Shown here piece after piece: positions 20,743-29,654 of a stretch of 64,000 nt of DNA (position 1 is the stretch's first letter; every line of letters starts with the position of its first letter). The notes beneath the pieces were generated by a model. That model was not told where the DNA came from, did not search any database, and worked only from the letters and a program-made list of their open reading frames with translations. This DNA comes from Exobasidium rhododendri. Lineage: Eukaryota; Basidiomycota; Exobasidiomycetes; Exobasidiales; Exobasidiaceae. Location of the stretch: assembly GCA_026210745.1 (NCBI GenBank), contig CP110630.1, positions 2,480,001 to 2,544,000 on the forward strand, read 5' to 3'. The position numbers were made by a program, and so were the translations under genes.

Positions 20743-22995
20743 GGATTCGCCGCGGCTGAACATACGGAGAACAACATTGTGGTCCACGATCATATTTTCG
20801 GCCGCATCGGCATCAACGAATCAACCCGATCGAGGTGGATCCTCGACTCTGGCGCTTCGACTTTCTTCGTGAACAACAGGGATTTTCTTCTGAATGAAAG
20901 CATTTGCGACGGTATGATCACCGTAGGGGATGGAAGCCAAGTGCAGATTGAGTGCATGGGCGACGTCGCCCTCAGAACAAAAGGAAATGACACCGTGTTC
21001 ATCCTGCGAAATGCACTCCTGTGTACCAAACTGACGGTCAATGTCCTCTCCACCAAAGGGATCAGCGCCGGTAATATGGGATACATCGCACCAAACGGCA
21101 GCCTCACATATCCCAGCCCCGACACCCTCCTGACGAGATTCAGTCTTGGATTCGGTGAGGTCGTGGTTGGAAAGACCGCCAAAACACTCATGATCGCACC
21201 ATTCGACAAAACCCTTCACGCTTACTCGCCCACAATTGAATGTTCCTCCTCTCTCGTAGGCAACGAGTTTCGATCGCAGCGTGTCGCCGCCTTACTCCTG
21301 AGTATCCGAGAGGGCAAAGACTCCGTGCTTCGCGAATTGACACTGTGGCACAAACGTCTTGGCCACCCGGGAATAAGTCAGATATCGATGATCGCGAAAA
21401 GGACGCCATCACTACCCAAAGCCTTACGATCAATCGGCGAAGGATGGAAAGATCTTCCTCCTTGCCGAGCCTGCGTTGTGGGGCAGCGACAACAAAAACC
21501 CTTTGGACGAAGCAGAAAGATAGCCGCAGAACCCTTCGACGTCGTCCACATCGATCTCAGCGGCATTCACGCATACAAGTCTATCTCCGGCAGCCAATAT
21601 TTCATGGTATTCTTGGATGACTGGTCACGTATGACTTGGGTCTACTTCATGCAGAAACACGACCACGAGACCCTCCTGCCCATCCTCAAGAAATTTCTAT
21701 CCGTGAAAGGTCCAAAGGGAGAGAAGGTTAAGAAGTTCCATGCCGATAACGAATTCAACCACGACTGGTTCCGAAGTTTCTGTGATAACGAAAACATCGA
21801 ATACTCCTTCATCCAGCCCCACACCCCACAGCACAACAGCCGCGTCGAGCGTATGATGCGCACGCTTAAGTCGCCCGCCCGGGCGATGCTGGGAGCATCG
21901 GGACTCCCTCTCGCCTACTGGGAATACGCCATCTCAGTTGCTGCCTTCATCCGGATCAGACTGCCGCATCGACGTTTTGGAATCGCACCCTACAAAAAAT
22001 GGCATGGCCGTCCGCCGAATTTAGCCTTCCTCCGAACTTTCGGATGCCTCTGCTATCCGTATTACAACAAAGTCGCCCGACAACAAGATGGTCTCAACGC
22101 ACCATACGACGTCCGGGCTTGTATTGGGATCTTCCTCGGCTACTCTACCCTCACGCTCACCTATATCGTCTACCTTCCACAAGAACACAAATTCACGGAG
22201 TCAAGAGACGTTGTATTCAATGAGTCTGCATACTGGACGTGGTCAAAGGAATCAGTTCTCGAGCATCGAAGAAACTGGTCGGCCTACAATCTATGGCCGG
22301 AAGACGCATCCGAGGCAAGAATTCGCCAAGTTGAGGACATCACAGACGACAACATCCTTGAGCACAACAAAAGCAAGATGGATAACTTATCGGAAGAGGA
22401 ATGTCACGACCTAGCTGAACAGACAACAAAGACACTCCAAGACGAACTCGCAGCCTCCGAACGCCACATCGAGGTACGACGGGAAGAGGAGCAGGAACGA
22501 GACAAGATCGCAGCCGCCGAACTCGAGAAATCTAAAGACGCGAAGGAAAGGCAAGAAGCGGAACTGAAGAATTGGGAAGAAGAAGCAATCCAAAGGCAAA
22601 TCAGACAACTAAGAGAGGAAGACAATGAAGACGACGTGAGAGCAACTGATTTGACTGATGTCTTGGCGAGACAAACGGAGCAGTGCGAAGGATTGGAAAC
22701 AAATGAAAACGAAGAATCGGAAGTGGCGGAAGAAGAACCTCCCACATCAAATGCAACGAAACCTGCTCAATGCACAGAAAACAACCCCGCCGCCACGACC
22801 GTCACCACCAACCACTCCCCCAACCCAACCACCACGAATATCACCGCCGACAACAACCCCGACCCCACCACCACGACCGTCGCCACCGACAACACCCCCG
22901 ACCCCACCACTCCGACCGTCATCGCCGACACTATCGCCGACCCCGACAATCAAGAACAGAACCGCCTCCAAAAGGCAAACGACCGCGCAAATTGA
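20743..22995 (+). CDS. pol: Retrotransposon Pol, protease and integrase part
   Basis: This part continues the gag frame after the amber codon without a shift. It has the aspartic protease motif WILDSGAST (near 20,839), an integrase zinc-binding H-H-C-C (HKRLGHPG, then CRAC), and the integrase catalytic core with its three acidic residues: the Asp of HIDLSG, the Asp of HADNEF, and the Glu in NSRVERMMRT. A coiled, Glu/Arg-rich linker follows, then a Thr/Pro/Asp repeat (DNxPDPTT-type units, about 22,786-22,940). The frame stops at UGA 22993-22995 and resumes in the same frame. No initiator Met is needed if translation arrives from gag. Confidence 0.87.
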   Translation, partial: GFAAAEHTENNIVVHDHIFGRIGINESTRSRWILDSGASTFFVNNRDFLLNESICDGMITVGDGSQVQIECMGDVALRTKGNDTVFILRNALLCTKLTVNVLSTKGISAGNMGYIAPNGSLTYPSPDTLLTRFSLGFGEVVVGKTAKTLMIAPFDKTLHAYSPTIECSSSLVGNEFRSQRVAALLLSIREGKDSVLRELTLWHKRLGHPGISQISMIAKRTPSLPKALRSIGEGWKDLPPCRACVVGQRQQKPFGRSRKIAAEPFDVVHIDLSGIHAYKSISGSQYFMVFLDDWSRMTWVYFMQKHDHETLLPILKKFLSVKGPKGEKVKKFHADNEFNHDWFRSFCDNENIEYSFIQPHTPQHNSRVERMMRTLKSPARAMLGASGLPLAYWEYAISVAAFIRIRLPHRRFGIAPYKKWHGRPPNLAFLRTFGCLCYPYYNKVARQQDGLNAPYDVRACIGIFLGYSTLTLTYIVYLPQEHKFTESRDVVFNESAYWTWSKESVLEHRRNWSAYNLWPEDASEARIRQVEDITDDNILEHNKSKMDNLSEEECHDLAEQTTKTLQDELAASERHIEVRREEEQERDKIAAAELEKSKDAKERQEAELKNWEEEAIQRQIRQLREEDNEDDVRATDLTDVLARQTEQCEGLETNENEESEVAEEEPPTSNATKPAQCTENNPAATTVTTNHSPNPTTTNITADNNPDPTTTTVATDNTPDPTTPTVIADTIADPDNQEQNRLQKANDRAN

Positions 22996-25044
22996 CGACG
23001 GGAAATGGAAAGAAAACTCGAACTTGCGAAAGCAGCGATCGACGCACGAAAGAAGGCCGAACCTAAAGGGAAAGAGAAACCTGCTTGGAGGTACGTCAGC
23101 AAATCATCCATCGACGAAGACAGGAAGCGGGCCGAAGACGCAGTAGACAATGTTCGCCTCGCATACGCCTACGACATCAAAGCAGCCGCCGCCAACGAAC
23201 GATCCCTCCTGATGACAGCCGAGATAATCGAAGCCTGCGAATCTCTGCCTCAAGACTTCTACTCCACACATGACAACTTCGACAAAAACAAAATCAATGA
23301 ATCGTTGGCAGCCATGCACATGCTCCAACGACAGCCAGCGACGCGAGCCTCCCTTGGAGGACAGCCTATCAGCATTGCCGAAGTAAAGAGGTTATCAGAC
23401 TGGCCAAAGTGGAAGGACGCCATGACGGAAGAATGGTGCACACACGTCGAAATGGGTACTTTTGTGCGCACAGAACTTCCACAAGGCAAGAATCTCGTCG
23501 GCTGCAAATGGGTCCTCACGGTCAAAATGGACCTCCTCGGAAGAATCACTCGGTACAAAGCAAGACTTGTGGGACAAGGCTACACACAGGTCCACGGAAT
23601 CGACTTCGAAGAGACGTTCTCCCCCGTCGTGAAGCTCACGGCTCTACAAATGATGCTGGGTGCCGCCATCATCAAAGGGTACCGAGTGAAACTCATGGAC
23701 GTGAAGACAGCATATCTCAACGGCACAAATGAGCATGAAATCTACATGACCATACCGATCGACTTCCGAGACCCTACGGACGGACCAAACACTGTGCTGA
23801 AAGTGATAAAATCCCTCTACGGATTAAAAGCGTCGGGACGCGAATGGTTCAAAACGCTCTACTCAAGACTCGCAGCCTTCGGATTCCGCCAATCAGACTA
23901 CGAAGACAGCGTTTTTATTCAAGACCGAACGAAGGCCATCCTACTCACCTATGTGGACGACCTGGTCTTACTATCACCCACAGAAGACATCGAAACAGAG
24001 GTAGCCAACATGCTACGATCTCAGTTCACCATGACCGACAACCCACCAGGAACGGCGTTCCTCGGAATTGCCCTCGAGCCGTTGGTAGACGGTCGCAGAG
24101 GCTATGCGCTAAGCCAAGAACATTACATCAAGACCATATTGAAACGTTTCGACCTCGAAAACGCAAAGGTAGCGACGCAGCCGCTACCAAGCAAGATCGA
24201 CCAAATCCACCCATCGCCGCCTTCGATGACAGCGACAAACGAATCGAAGTCGGAATACCTCTCGAAGATTGGATCTCTGCTATGGGTGTCACAAGTCACC
24301 AGACCTGACATATCGTTTGCAGTAAACTTCTTAGCAAGATTCTCAGCGAACCCGTCCGAGTACCACCACCAACTCGCAAACAACGTCCTACGATACCTGA
24401 AAGGTACAGCAAGTCACACCCTCGAAATGACACCGCTCTCGACCAAAGGCCCCGATGAGAAGCTCTACCTTCAACTACACAGTGACGCGGACTTTGGAGG
24501 AGACCGACAAAAGGGAAGGAGCACCACAGGGTACACGGTGTTCCTGAACGGGATGGTTATCGATTGGAAGTCACAACTACAGAGCACCGTTGCCCTAAGC
24601 TCCACTGACGCTGAAATGATCGCTCTCTCCACCACTTCCAGACGAGCGATCGGACTCAGGAACTTGCTCAAGGACGTGTTCGAAGGCTACGACCAGGAAA
24701 ACATTCCCATCTACACCGACTCGGCAACTTCGCTTGTACTCAGCGGAGAATTCGCAAACCACGAAAAGATTAAGCATCTGAGGCAAAAGGAGCAGTACAT
24801 TCAAAAAGCCAGAAAAGACGGAGAAGTCGACATCATCAAGATTGCCAGCAAACTGAACACCGCCGATTACTTGACAAAGTCGAAGCCTGCTGCGGACATT
24901 CAGCGATTCAAGCAAACCATTGGGCTAGGACGACCAGCGAGCAAGAGACAGGATCGCGCCAGGTCGGAATCAGGAGGAGAGGGGTTAAGGAGGAGCCAAC
25001 CCCAGGAGGAGGAGCCAGCAACTAAGAACGACTCTGAATCGTAG
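22996..25044 (+). CDS. pol: Retrotransposon Pol, reverse transcriptase and RNase H part
   Basis: Same reading frame as the protease-integrase part, separated from it only by the UGA at 22993-22995; the first ATG is at 23005. The copia reverse transcriptase opens with the block ending CKWVLTVKMD, carries the catalytic YVDDLVLL (near 23,950), and is followed by RNase H with HSDADFGGD and STDAEMIALS. The frame is otherwise intact over 680 residues and ends with TAG at 25042-25044, 36 bp before the 3' LTR. Domain order confirms the copia group. Confidence 0.9.
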   Translation, partial: RREMERKLELAKAAIDARKKAEPKGKEKPAWRYVSKSSIDEDRKRAEDAVDNVRLAYAYDIKAAAANERSLLMTAEIIEACESLPQDFYSTHDNFDKNKINESLAAMHMLQRQPATRASLGGQPISIAEVKRLSDWPKWKDAMTEEWCTHVEMGTFVRTELPQGKNLVGCKWVLTVKMDLLGRITRYKARLVGQGYTQVHGIDFEETFSPVVKLTALQMMLGAAIIKGYRVKLMDVKTAYLNGTNEHEIYMTIPIDFRDPTDGPNTVLKVIKSLYGLKASGREWFKTLYSRLAAFGFRQSDYEDSVFIQDRTKAILLTYVDDLVLLSPTEDIETEVANMLRSQFTMTDNPPGTAFLGIALEPLVDGRRGYALSQEHYIKTILKRFDLENAKVATQPLPSKIDQIHPSPPSMTATNESKSEYLSKIGSLLWVSQVTRPDISFAVNFLARFSANPSEYHHQLANNVLRYLKGTASHTLEMTPLSTKGPDEKLYLQLHSDADFGGDRQKGRSTTGYTVFLNGMVIDWKSQLQSTVALSSTDAEMIALSTTSRRAIGLRNLLKDVFEGYDQENIPIYTDSATSLVLSGEFANHEKIKHLRQKEQYIQKARKDGEVDIIKIASKLNTADYLTKSKPAADIQRFKQTIGLGRPASKRQDRARSESGGEGLRRSQPQEEEPATKNDSES

Positions 25045-25060
25045 GCCACGGTGTGCGGGC

Positions 25061-25080
25061 GAAGGAGATGAGGAGGAGGA
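25061..25080 (+). other. Polypurine tract before the 3' LTR
   Basis: GAAGGAGATGAGGAGGAGGA is purine apart from one T. It ends exactly at the LTR boundary, where a plus-strand primer is expected. Confidence 0.75.
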
Positions 25081-25359
25081 TGTGGTAATCGGCCCTGAGT
25101 CGGTCTATCGGCCGATACACTAAGTAAGCATCCCTACGCCCGCACAGCATTACTACGCCATGGCACAGCCATAAGACAGACGAAAGGTATATAGTCAGAA
25201 TGCCGTCAGGTCAATGTAACGTAGATCCATCTATCCCTATGTCGAATATGATATCATTCCGTGTCATGGCCATCAATATACATACTACTTCCGCAGCCAC
25301 TGTACCAGAGACAATGGAACGTCGCGTGGTCTGAAGGGACACGCGGGTCAGATCTCACA
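25081..25359 (+). repeat. 3' LTR
   Basis: This is the second 279-bp copy, with one difference from the 5' LTR (A at 25275). It is followed directly by the right target duplication GGTAC (25360-25364). Its promoter, if active, points toward the AIM6-like gene. Confidence 0.95.
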
Positions 25360-25364
25360 GGTAC

Positions 25365-25763
25365 CGGTATGAGCTTAAATCGCATACACGTGCACCTCCA
25401 CATTTAAAGTTTTCGGTCCGCGAATCGCCTTAACTTCAAAGCTACGATTACCAACCCTTTCACCCCAGCTGGATGATGTGTAGAAATTATTGCCTTCCGC
25501 TCTGGCAAATGCTTTGACCTGCTTCGCCGAAACGAGCAGCGGGGACAAAGAGTGTGTGATAGGAAGCACTTAAAGAGCAAAGGAAAGATGAGCTGTTACA
25601 GTCTCACACCTTCCGAGCGATGCAAAAAATTAGCAAAGAAAAGCAACAAAGCGACAATCAGACCCCTCGCCATCACATACATCGACGCATCGCACTTTGC
25701 TTGCCTCTCGTGGCATTCGTGTCTCTTGCGTGGGCTCTGAAGTTCCAACCACTGCAATTCATC
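25365..25763. other. Upstream region of the AIM6-like gene
   Basis: This is the remaining half of the promoter originally shared with uridine phosphorylase. A 64-residue minus-strand frame (25,375-25,569) shows no recognisable domain. The AIM6 frame is open back to an ATG at 25620. Confidence 0.5.
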
Positions 25764-26884
25764 ATGAAGACTTCCTCTATGTATCCGGCTCTTGCTGCGA
25801 TCGCAGTAGCAAATGAAGTCGTCACTGCATCACGACTGACTCCTGCTCAAGCGAGACGTGAGGCGGCAGTAGACCCGTACGGAGGGGCGTCTGCGACCAT
25901 CCTGCAGCATCCCGCAGACTGGTCTCGCGATGTGTATCCCATTCCCGTTCATTCGCACAACGACTACTGGAGAGACGCTCCCGTATATGATGCCCTCTCG
26001 AGTGGTGTGCGTTCGATAGAATCAGACGTCTGGTTGAATCCGGATGACAACAGACTCTACGTGGGACACGATCCCTTTGCTCTCTCCTCTGAACGAACAT
26101 TTCAAACACTGACGCTGACGCCACTACAAAAGGCGATCGATCAAGCAAACTCGGCGAACCATGTCCACGCCAACACTACATCATCGCGCTTCTTTACAAA
26201 TCTCCAGAAACAGAGTGCACCGACTGTCAATGAGTCTACGCCTCTGGTAGGATACTTTTCTGCTGGTGTCGGATTGTCAGCTCCTATCCAGCTCCTAATC
26301 GATATCAAGACGGACGGTGACGAGACGTTTCCCTTTGTTCTGAAGGAGTTGCAGCACTTGGCAGACGGTGGCTACCTCACACAGTACAATGCAAAGACAA
26401 ACATGACTACGCCTGGCCCCTTGCTTGTTATTGGCACTGGCAACACACCAGCGACGACACTAGCAGCCATGGAAAAGCGCTTCATCTTTCTAGACTGTCC
26501 GATGGGCAAGCTGGACACTCGTCTGACCGCCAACGGAACCGAATATCCATACGATCCATCGCTGTGTGGTGTTGCAAGTACCAATTTGATCTCCATCACC
26601 GACTGGGAGGGTGTCGAGGATGCCACCGACGTGCAGCAAGACAACTTAATAAGCGCAATCAATCAAGCTCATGCGCTCAACATAAAGACGAGGATATGGG
26701 ATACTCGTGAGTCTCGTCCATCATACTCACTACGCTCTGCCTTGCATCTGACTGAAATCCTCTCTCCCTGCTTGCTCAAGCCAATTGGCCCATCTTTGCC
26801 CGCAATAATGTCAACAGACTTCTCTTAGAGCTTGGTTCAGACTGGATTAATGCAGACGATCTCGGTGCCATTTCTGGCTTCTGA
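25764..26884 (+). CDS. AIM6: AIM6-like PLC-type phosphodiesterase, predicted secreted
   Basis: Member of the AIM6 (altered inheritance of mitochondria 6) family, with a PLC-like TIM-barrel fold related to glycerophosphodiester phosphodiesterases; substrate unknown. Exons are 25764-26706 and 26781-26884. The junction is phase 1 and yields RIWDTPNWPIFARNN, then a conserved-looking end INADDLGAISGF. Start ATG 25764 opens a signal-like peptide (MKTSSMYPALAAIAVANEVV); an upstream in-frame ATG at 25620 would add a basic hydrophobic leader. The catalytic-looking blocks are VHSHNDYWRDAP, SIESDVWL and YVGHDPF, plus LLIDIKTDG. Product is 348 residues from 25764. The 3' LTR ends 404 bp upstream. Its stop codon directly abuts that of the convergent kynurenine formamidase gene. 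Confidence 0.82.
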
Positions 26885-27909
26885 TTACCGTACAGCAAGA
26901 GGATTGAGCCACTCTCTTTTCTGATTTGATTCGTCCTGTGTGATCTTGATCAGGCGCTGCCAGAAGCTTTCCGTGTGTAGAAGATCGTCGTGATCACCCT
27001 ATGACGTAAGTCACCAAGCGAAAAGTATGAGTACATGCCAAAATAGACATTCTACGCACTCACCTTGAACGAAGTTAGATCCACAACCGGTTCGAGGCCT
27101 TTTTCCTGCAGCAGTCTGATACCTTGCGCGTTGTAGTCGACGTTCAAAAGAGTGTCTTCATGGCTGTGTATGATGTAGATCTTCGGGTTGAACCCTGAGG
27201 TATCGTCGACTGGCCACGACTCCAGGCCTGCTTTCTCGAGCTCCAGATCAAATGAGCCCGGCCGAACTCCAGCAGGGTAGAAGGCTGGTTGCACGAATGT
27301 AATATAATCGGGGTATGAACGAACAAGATCGACTACAGAAAAAATAGACTCCTGTAGAAGTTATGAAGGAGATTAAAACCTTTCAGCCCATCTCTCCACT
27401 ACAATGTACGCAGAAAACACACTTACGACCGCTACGAAGGCTCTGATGGAATGACGAATATTCTCCGATAGCGAGGGCATATCCCGAATGGGTCCATCGT
27501 GTGAAGTCTGGCCCTTGTCACTCGCGAGAGCAGCTGCAAGCGACATGTATCCTCCTGCAGAGTGGCCTGCCAGTGTGATCTTTGCGTTGTCATAGCCGAA
27601 GGTAGAAGCGACTGTGCTGTCAAAGACATAGTCTAGCGCTTTATAGAAGTCAGAGACATGATCGGGGTGATAGACGCCGTTGCCCTCCAGCGACAAGCGA
27701 TACTCTATCAACACGACTGCAACATCGGACGTCTCCGAGATGTAGTCTGCCAGATCGTGGTGGTCGCTCGTTGAACCACTTCGCCATGCCCCTCCATGAA
27801 GGAAAATCAGTAGTGGAGATGGTGTACCTTTACTCCCATGCATAGAAGGATACACTTCTATGAACTGGCGATCAGATCTCCCGTACGCAATCTTCTTCCC
27901 GAGTGTCAT
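26885..27909 (-). CDS. BNA7: Kynurenine formamidase (BNA7-like alpha/beta hydrolase)
   Basis: Hydrolyses N-formylkynurenine to kynurenine and formate in tryptophan breakdown and de novo NAD synthesis. Exons on the minus strand are 27909-27427, 27351-27064 and 26998-26885; all junctions are phase 0 and the product is 294 residues. The oxyanion motif HGGAWRSGS, the nucleophile elbow GHSAGGY and a late His in GDHDDLLHTESF are all visible, giving the Ser-Asp-His set expected for the family. The TAA stop (26887-26885) touches the TGA of the AIM6-like gene on the other strand, so the two transcripts must overlap. Another small esterase of the same fold is possible, but the HGGxW and end region favour BNA7. 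Confidence 0.8.
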
Positions 27910-28308
27910 GGCCGATACATCAGTAAAGCAATGTCACTAAAAGATACTTTTTTCTTCTGGATGAGGCGCTATTTTCGGGTCAGAATAGGCAACGGTGGCT
28001 CAAAGTCAAGTACAGGACACTTCTCACCTTTCTCTTGCGATTTTCTGAACCTCCAACAGTGGGCCCAAATCGACCGACCCTCTCTTCGCCAGTAATTCAC
28101 GACACTCGACTTTTCGAGTCCGCGTTCGTATCTCTCAAGTAAAGTCCTCAGGAAGTCACTCGACGCAAAGCATGTAACGCAATTCTATGCACGGGCCAAG
28201 TGTCCAATGATTTTCCCCACCATCGAAGAGGACATATTTGGGAGGCAAATCCGAACGCGCGGCTCACCCTCTTCTGGCCTTCGAACACACCTTCCCCTTC
28301 TCTGCATC
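27910..28308. promoter_or_regulatory. Divergent promoter region, BNA7 / PI31
   Basis: This is about 400 bp between divergent starts. The PI31 frame is open back to an ATG at 28207, so its right end may be coding. No distinct motif is called. Confidence 0.4.
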
Positions 28309-29494
28309 ATGTCGCTGCTCTTGGACCCGTCTGCCCTGATGGAGCAGCTTCCAAAGCTTCTTCCTACAGTCCAAGGTCAAGGCTCGACTATCCAATCTGC
28401 TCAAGACGCCATTGCATTGCTGAGTCATGCACTCTTTACTCGACTTTCTTTTCGCTTGACATCACTCTCTGATGCTACTTCTCCACCGAATGAAGTCTTC
28501 TCTAATAATACATTGCCAGCATCCTGGAACGCTTCCGGACCTTCTCACTATACCTTCCGATATGCTCATGAGCAGTCTTCGCTTAACTTTCTTGTCAAGG
28601 TCATTTCCTTAGGTGCTAGGATAGTGATACACGCAACTGCTTTAGAGTCAAATCGGACAGAAAGTTATGAGATTGAGTTGGATCGATTCACCTCTAGATC
28701 TTACTGGCCTTGGAATAGTCAGAATAGTCAGGCGGAACCGCTTGTGAATGGATTTGTATCTTCCACGAGGATCTCTGATTTTGTGTTTGGATTTCAAGTC
28801 AAGATCATTCAGAAGCTTGTTCCTGGTCTAAGAAAGGAAGGCTACGAAGAGTTCACCGACACCGACCAGGGCTCTTCATCAACGTCGTCTGCAGCAGCAG
28901 CAACCTCCTCCTCCTCCTCCTCGCAAAGGAACAGGCAACAACCGCAGCCAGTCGCACCAACAGGACCAGACGATGAAGACTTTCCTCGTCTACAGCAACC
29001 GCCATTTCGCAATCCTCTCATCATAGGCGATCGCGACCTGGATCCACTGGGAGGCAATTTTGGCCCTCCATCTCTTTTCGAAAACGGTGGAAGAGGGAGA
29101 GGTGGTCTTTTCCCTGGAGGAGACGATGGGGGTGGCATGTTTGTCGGTCCGAATCATCCCATCTTTCGAGATCGTTTCCCACAAGGAGAAGGGCAAGGAG
29201 GTTTTGGGGGAGGAGGCATGGTACCACCTGGTGCTCGATTCGATCCGGTCGGACCGTACGGACAAGGTCCCAGGGTACCGGGACCAGGCAGAGGAAGAGG
29301 CAGGGGCAGGGGTGGGGGTGGGGGATATGGGCCAGGGGGGATGGGAGACCCCGACTGGGATGACATGGCCCCTCCCGGTGGTAACGTGAGTAAGCGAGCT
29401 TGGAGGAGATCCGCATATAACGATTTTCGGCAGACAACTGAAAGTATAGTTTGTCGTTTCCCCTCAGAGTGACTACGATAACATGTTCATGTAA
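28309..29494 (+). CDS. Proteasome inhibitor/regulator PI31-like protein
   Basis: PI31 (PSMF1) family, an adaptor and modulator of the 20S proteasome. Exons are 28309-29385 and a 27-nt last exon 29468-29494; the phase-0 junction adds SDYDNMFM. Length is 367 residues. Start 28309 (MSLLLDPSALMEQL) fits the N-terminal FP domain; an in-frame ATG at 28207 would add 34 residues. The N-terminal half is the FP-type fold with a conserved FRYAHEQSSLNFLVKV stretch. The C-terminal half is Gly/Pro/Arg-rich with the family signatures RDLDPLGGNFGPP, MFVGPNHPIF and GARFDPVGP, then DPDWDDMAPPGG. The short last exon completes the usual aromatic/Met tail. Confidence 0.88.
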
Positions 29495-29654
29495 CAGGCC
29501 AATGATTGTATACTTCTATGTAGACACACAATGAGCGGCGGGGAAAGAGGGAAAGAGAACACTCATCTCGCGATGCTAGGCTATAATCGAATTCTAATAC
29601 CTCTCGTCTTCGAGTACTGCCACCAACTCTTTACATCGAAGGTATGCAAAAGCT

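Larger units (their letters stand above)
15915..25359 (+). mobile_element. Ty1/copia-type LTR retrotransposon, 9445 bp
   Basis: A complete element bounded by two 279-bp LTRs and a GGTAC target duplication. Order inside: 5' LTR, a primer-binding site resembling the anticodon arm of initiator tRNA-Met, a leader of about 3 kb holding an antisense spliced gene and 74-bp tandem repeats, then gag, protease, integrase, reverse transcriptase and RNase H, a purine tract, and the 3' LTR. Integrase before reverse transcriptase defines the copia group. The coding frame is uninterrupted except for one UAG (20740-20742) and one UGA (22993-22995). LTRs differ at one base (16109 G, 25275 A), so the insertion is recent. 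At 9.4 kb it is long for a copia element; the antisense gene explains most of the excess. Confidence 0.95.

Noticed and set aside
25375-25569. 64-codon minus-strand frame beside the 3' LTR
   Set aside because: No domain, no splice partners, and it lies in the disrupted promoter.
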